Positions 6,137 to 6,981 of a DNA stretch of 6,981 nucleotides are shown piece by piece (the stretch's first letter is position 1; each line of letters starts with the position of its first letter). The position numbers and the translations under genes were made by a program. This stretch comes from Clostridiaceae bacterium (GTDB lineage: Bacteria; Bacillota; Clostridia; Saccharofermentanales; UBA5734): assembly GCA_012727965.1 (NCBI GenBank), contig JAAYFZ010000183.1:1-6981 (forward strand), given 5' to 3'. The notes under the pieces are model-generated. The model was not told where the DNA came from. It searched no databases and was given only the letters and a program-made list of their open reading frames with translations.

Positions 6137-6981
6137 ATGTCTGTAAATATGCAGCGAGTAGATAGACTCGATAAATATATCAGGGAACTTCAGAGCGGCC
6201 GACATACAGGCACAGCCGCACGCGATCTCTATATGGCGAACCGGCAGGACTTGCTTGCCGTAACACCTCAAGAGGCTTTTCAAATTTTTACCAGCAGGTT
6301 TAAGCAAGGTGACAGCGCTGGTGTTATTCTTGAATACCTCGACAAGGTAATCAATGTATTTCATCTTGGTCTTACAGCCTATAACTGGCAGAAGCCTGCG
6401 GCTGGCAGCTTCCTGGGCTTGCTTAGACTGGAAAATGAACAGCTCGTCAAAAGGCTGGATGAGATCAGCGAGAAGCTGCAGGCGGATAGTATAGATTGTC
6501 AGAGGCTTAGCTTGTTGGCAGATGTAAGCGAGCTGCTGGAATTTGAGGCTCACTATCTGAAGAAAGAGAATATCCTCTTCCCCTATATGGAGAAGAAGCA
6601 GGATCGATATGAGGGTGTGGCAATCATGTGGTCTCTGCATGATGAGGCACGTAGTTGTCTCAAGGAAGCGATTGCTGCGCTCGCTGATGGGCAGACAGCG
6701 GTAAGAGATGAAACAGAACTTAGTGTCTTGATCGGAAAACTGTTCTTCGCGATGCATGGACTGGTTCAAAAAGAGGAGATGATCCTGTTTCCGGCAGCCA
6801 CAGAGCTGTTTAGTGACGGTGAGTTTCTCGAGATGCTAAGCCAGAGCTATGAGTATTCTTTCCCCTTTATTGGTCCTGAGAATATACCAGATCGTCATGA
6901 AGTTGCTGCTATGCTGCGTGAGAGCGGTTCCAGGATGGACAATGAGTTTTGCACGAAGGGGCTAAACGATTATTTGATTCA
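6137..6981 (+). CDS. DUF438-like / hemerythrin-like domain protein, N-terminal part (cut by window edge)
   Basis: There are 281 residues with no stop before the right edge. Residues about 5-85 resemble a DUF438 domain, with a basic amphipathic start and GDSAGVILEYLDKVINVFH. Residues about 95-225 form a helical hemerythrin-like region: EAHYLKKENILFPYMEK (H139, E144), MWSLHDEAR (H168) and MHGLVQKEEMILFP (H207, E213, E214). These His and Glu residues could hold a non-haem di-iron site, but spacing differs from textbook HHE proteins. DUF438 proteins often continue into a PAS domain, which would lie beyond the window. No signal peptide or membrane segment is seen, so it is probably cytosolic. Roles known or suspected for such proteins include oxygen, nitric oxide or iron-sulfur stress sensing; the function here is unknown. 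It follows carB by 20 bp with no terminator, so the two are likely co-transcribed. The family call is from motif recognition. Confidence 0.8.
   Translation, partial: MSVNMQRVDRLDKYIRELQSGRHTGTAARDLYMANRQDLLAVTPQEAFQIFTSRFKQGDSAGVILEYLDKVINVFHLGLTAYNWQKPAAGSFLGLLRLENEQLVKRLDEISEKLQADSIDCQRLSLLADVSELLEFEAHYLKKENILFPYMEKKQDRYEGVAIMWSLHDEARSCLKEAIAALADGQTAVRDETELSVLIGKLFFAMHGLVQKEEMILFPAATELFSDGEFLEMLSQSYEYSFPFIGPENIPDRHEVAAMLRESGSRMDNEFCTKGLNDYLI

Noticed and set aside
6092..6769. Minus-strand open frame of 225 codons
   Set aside because: It is long, but opposite a plus-strand frame that continues without a stop to the window edge and shows hemerythrin-like motifs. The minus-strand translation has no recognisable domain and spans the carB end.

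Overview
The window looks like ordinary chromosome from an anaerobic bacterium, most likely of the Bacillota (clostridial side). That placement is an inference. It rests on strong GGAGG-type ribosome binding sites, a radical SAM enzyme paired with a fused MEMO/AMMECR1 protein, a DUF438/hemerythrin-type protein, and AhrC/ArgR-like operators. I see no tRNA, rRNA, CRISPR array, insertion sequence or prophage signature, and base composition looks even throughout.

Layout: the left quarter (1-1750) is a leftward operon of the poorly understood AmmeMemoRadiSam system. It holds a fused MEMO-like/AMMECR1 protein (410-1750) followed, with an 8-bp overlap, by the N-terminal 139 residues of the partner radical SAM enzyme (1-417, cut by the window edge). 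A 163-bp divergent intergenic region (1751-1913) carries candidate extended -10 promoters for both directions and three closely spaced ACCGGC copies. Reading rightward, 1914-2747 encodes endonuclease IV (nfo), a DNA-repair AP endonuclease with all its metal ligands.

The 117-bp gap 2748-2864 is the most information-dense non-coding part. It has a long AT-rich hairpin that could terminate nfo, two sequences closely matching the ArgR/AhrC operator (ARG box) with centres 32 bp apart, and an extended -10 promoter just after the second box. These precede a complete carB (2865-6116), the carbamoyl-phosphate synthase large subunit. No carA lies next to it. The operator pair suggests that this carB is repressed by arginine, so its carbamoyl phosphate may be directed mainly to arginine synthesis.

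Only 20 bp after carB, and probably on the same transcript, begins a DUF438-like/hemerythrin-like protein (6137-6981, cut by the right edge). This is an unexpected partner for carB and may link it to redox, oxygen or nitric-oxide sensing. Every stretch longer than 300 bases is coding. Three of the five genes have their best-supported start downstream of the longest possible open frame, as judged by Shine-Dalgarno placement.
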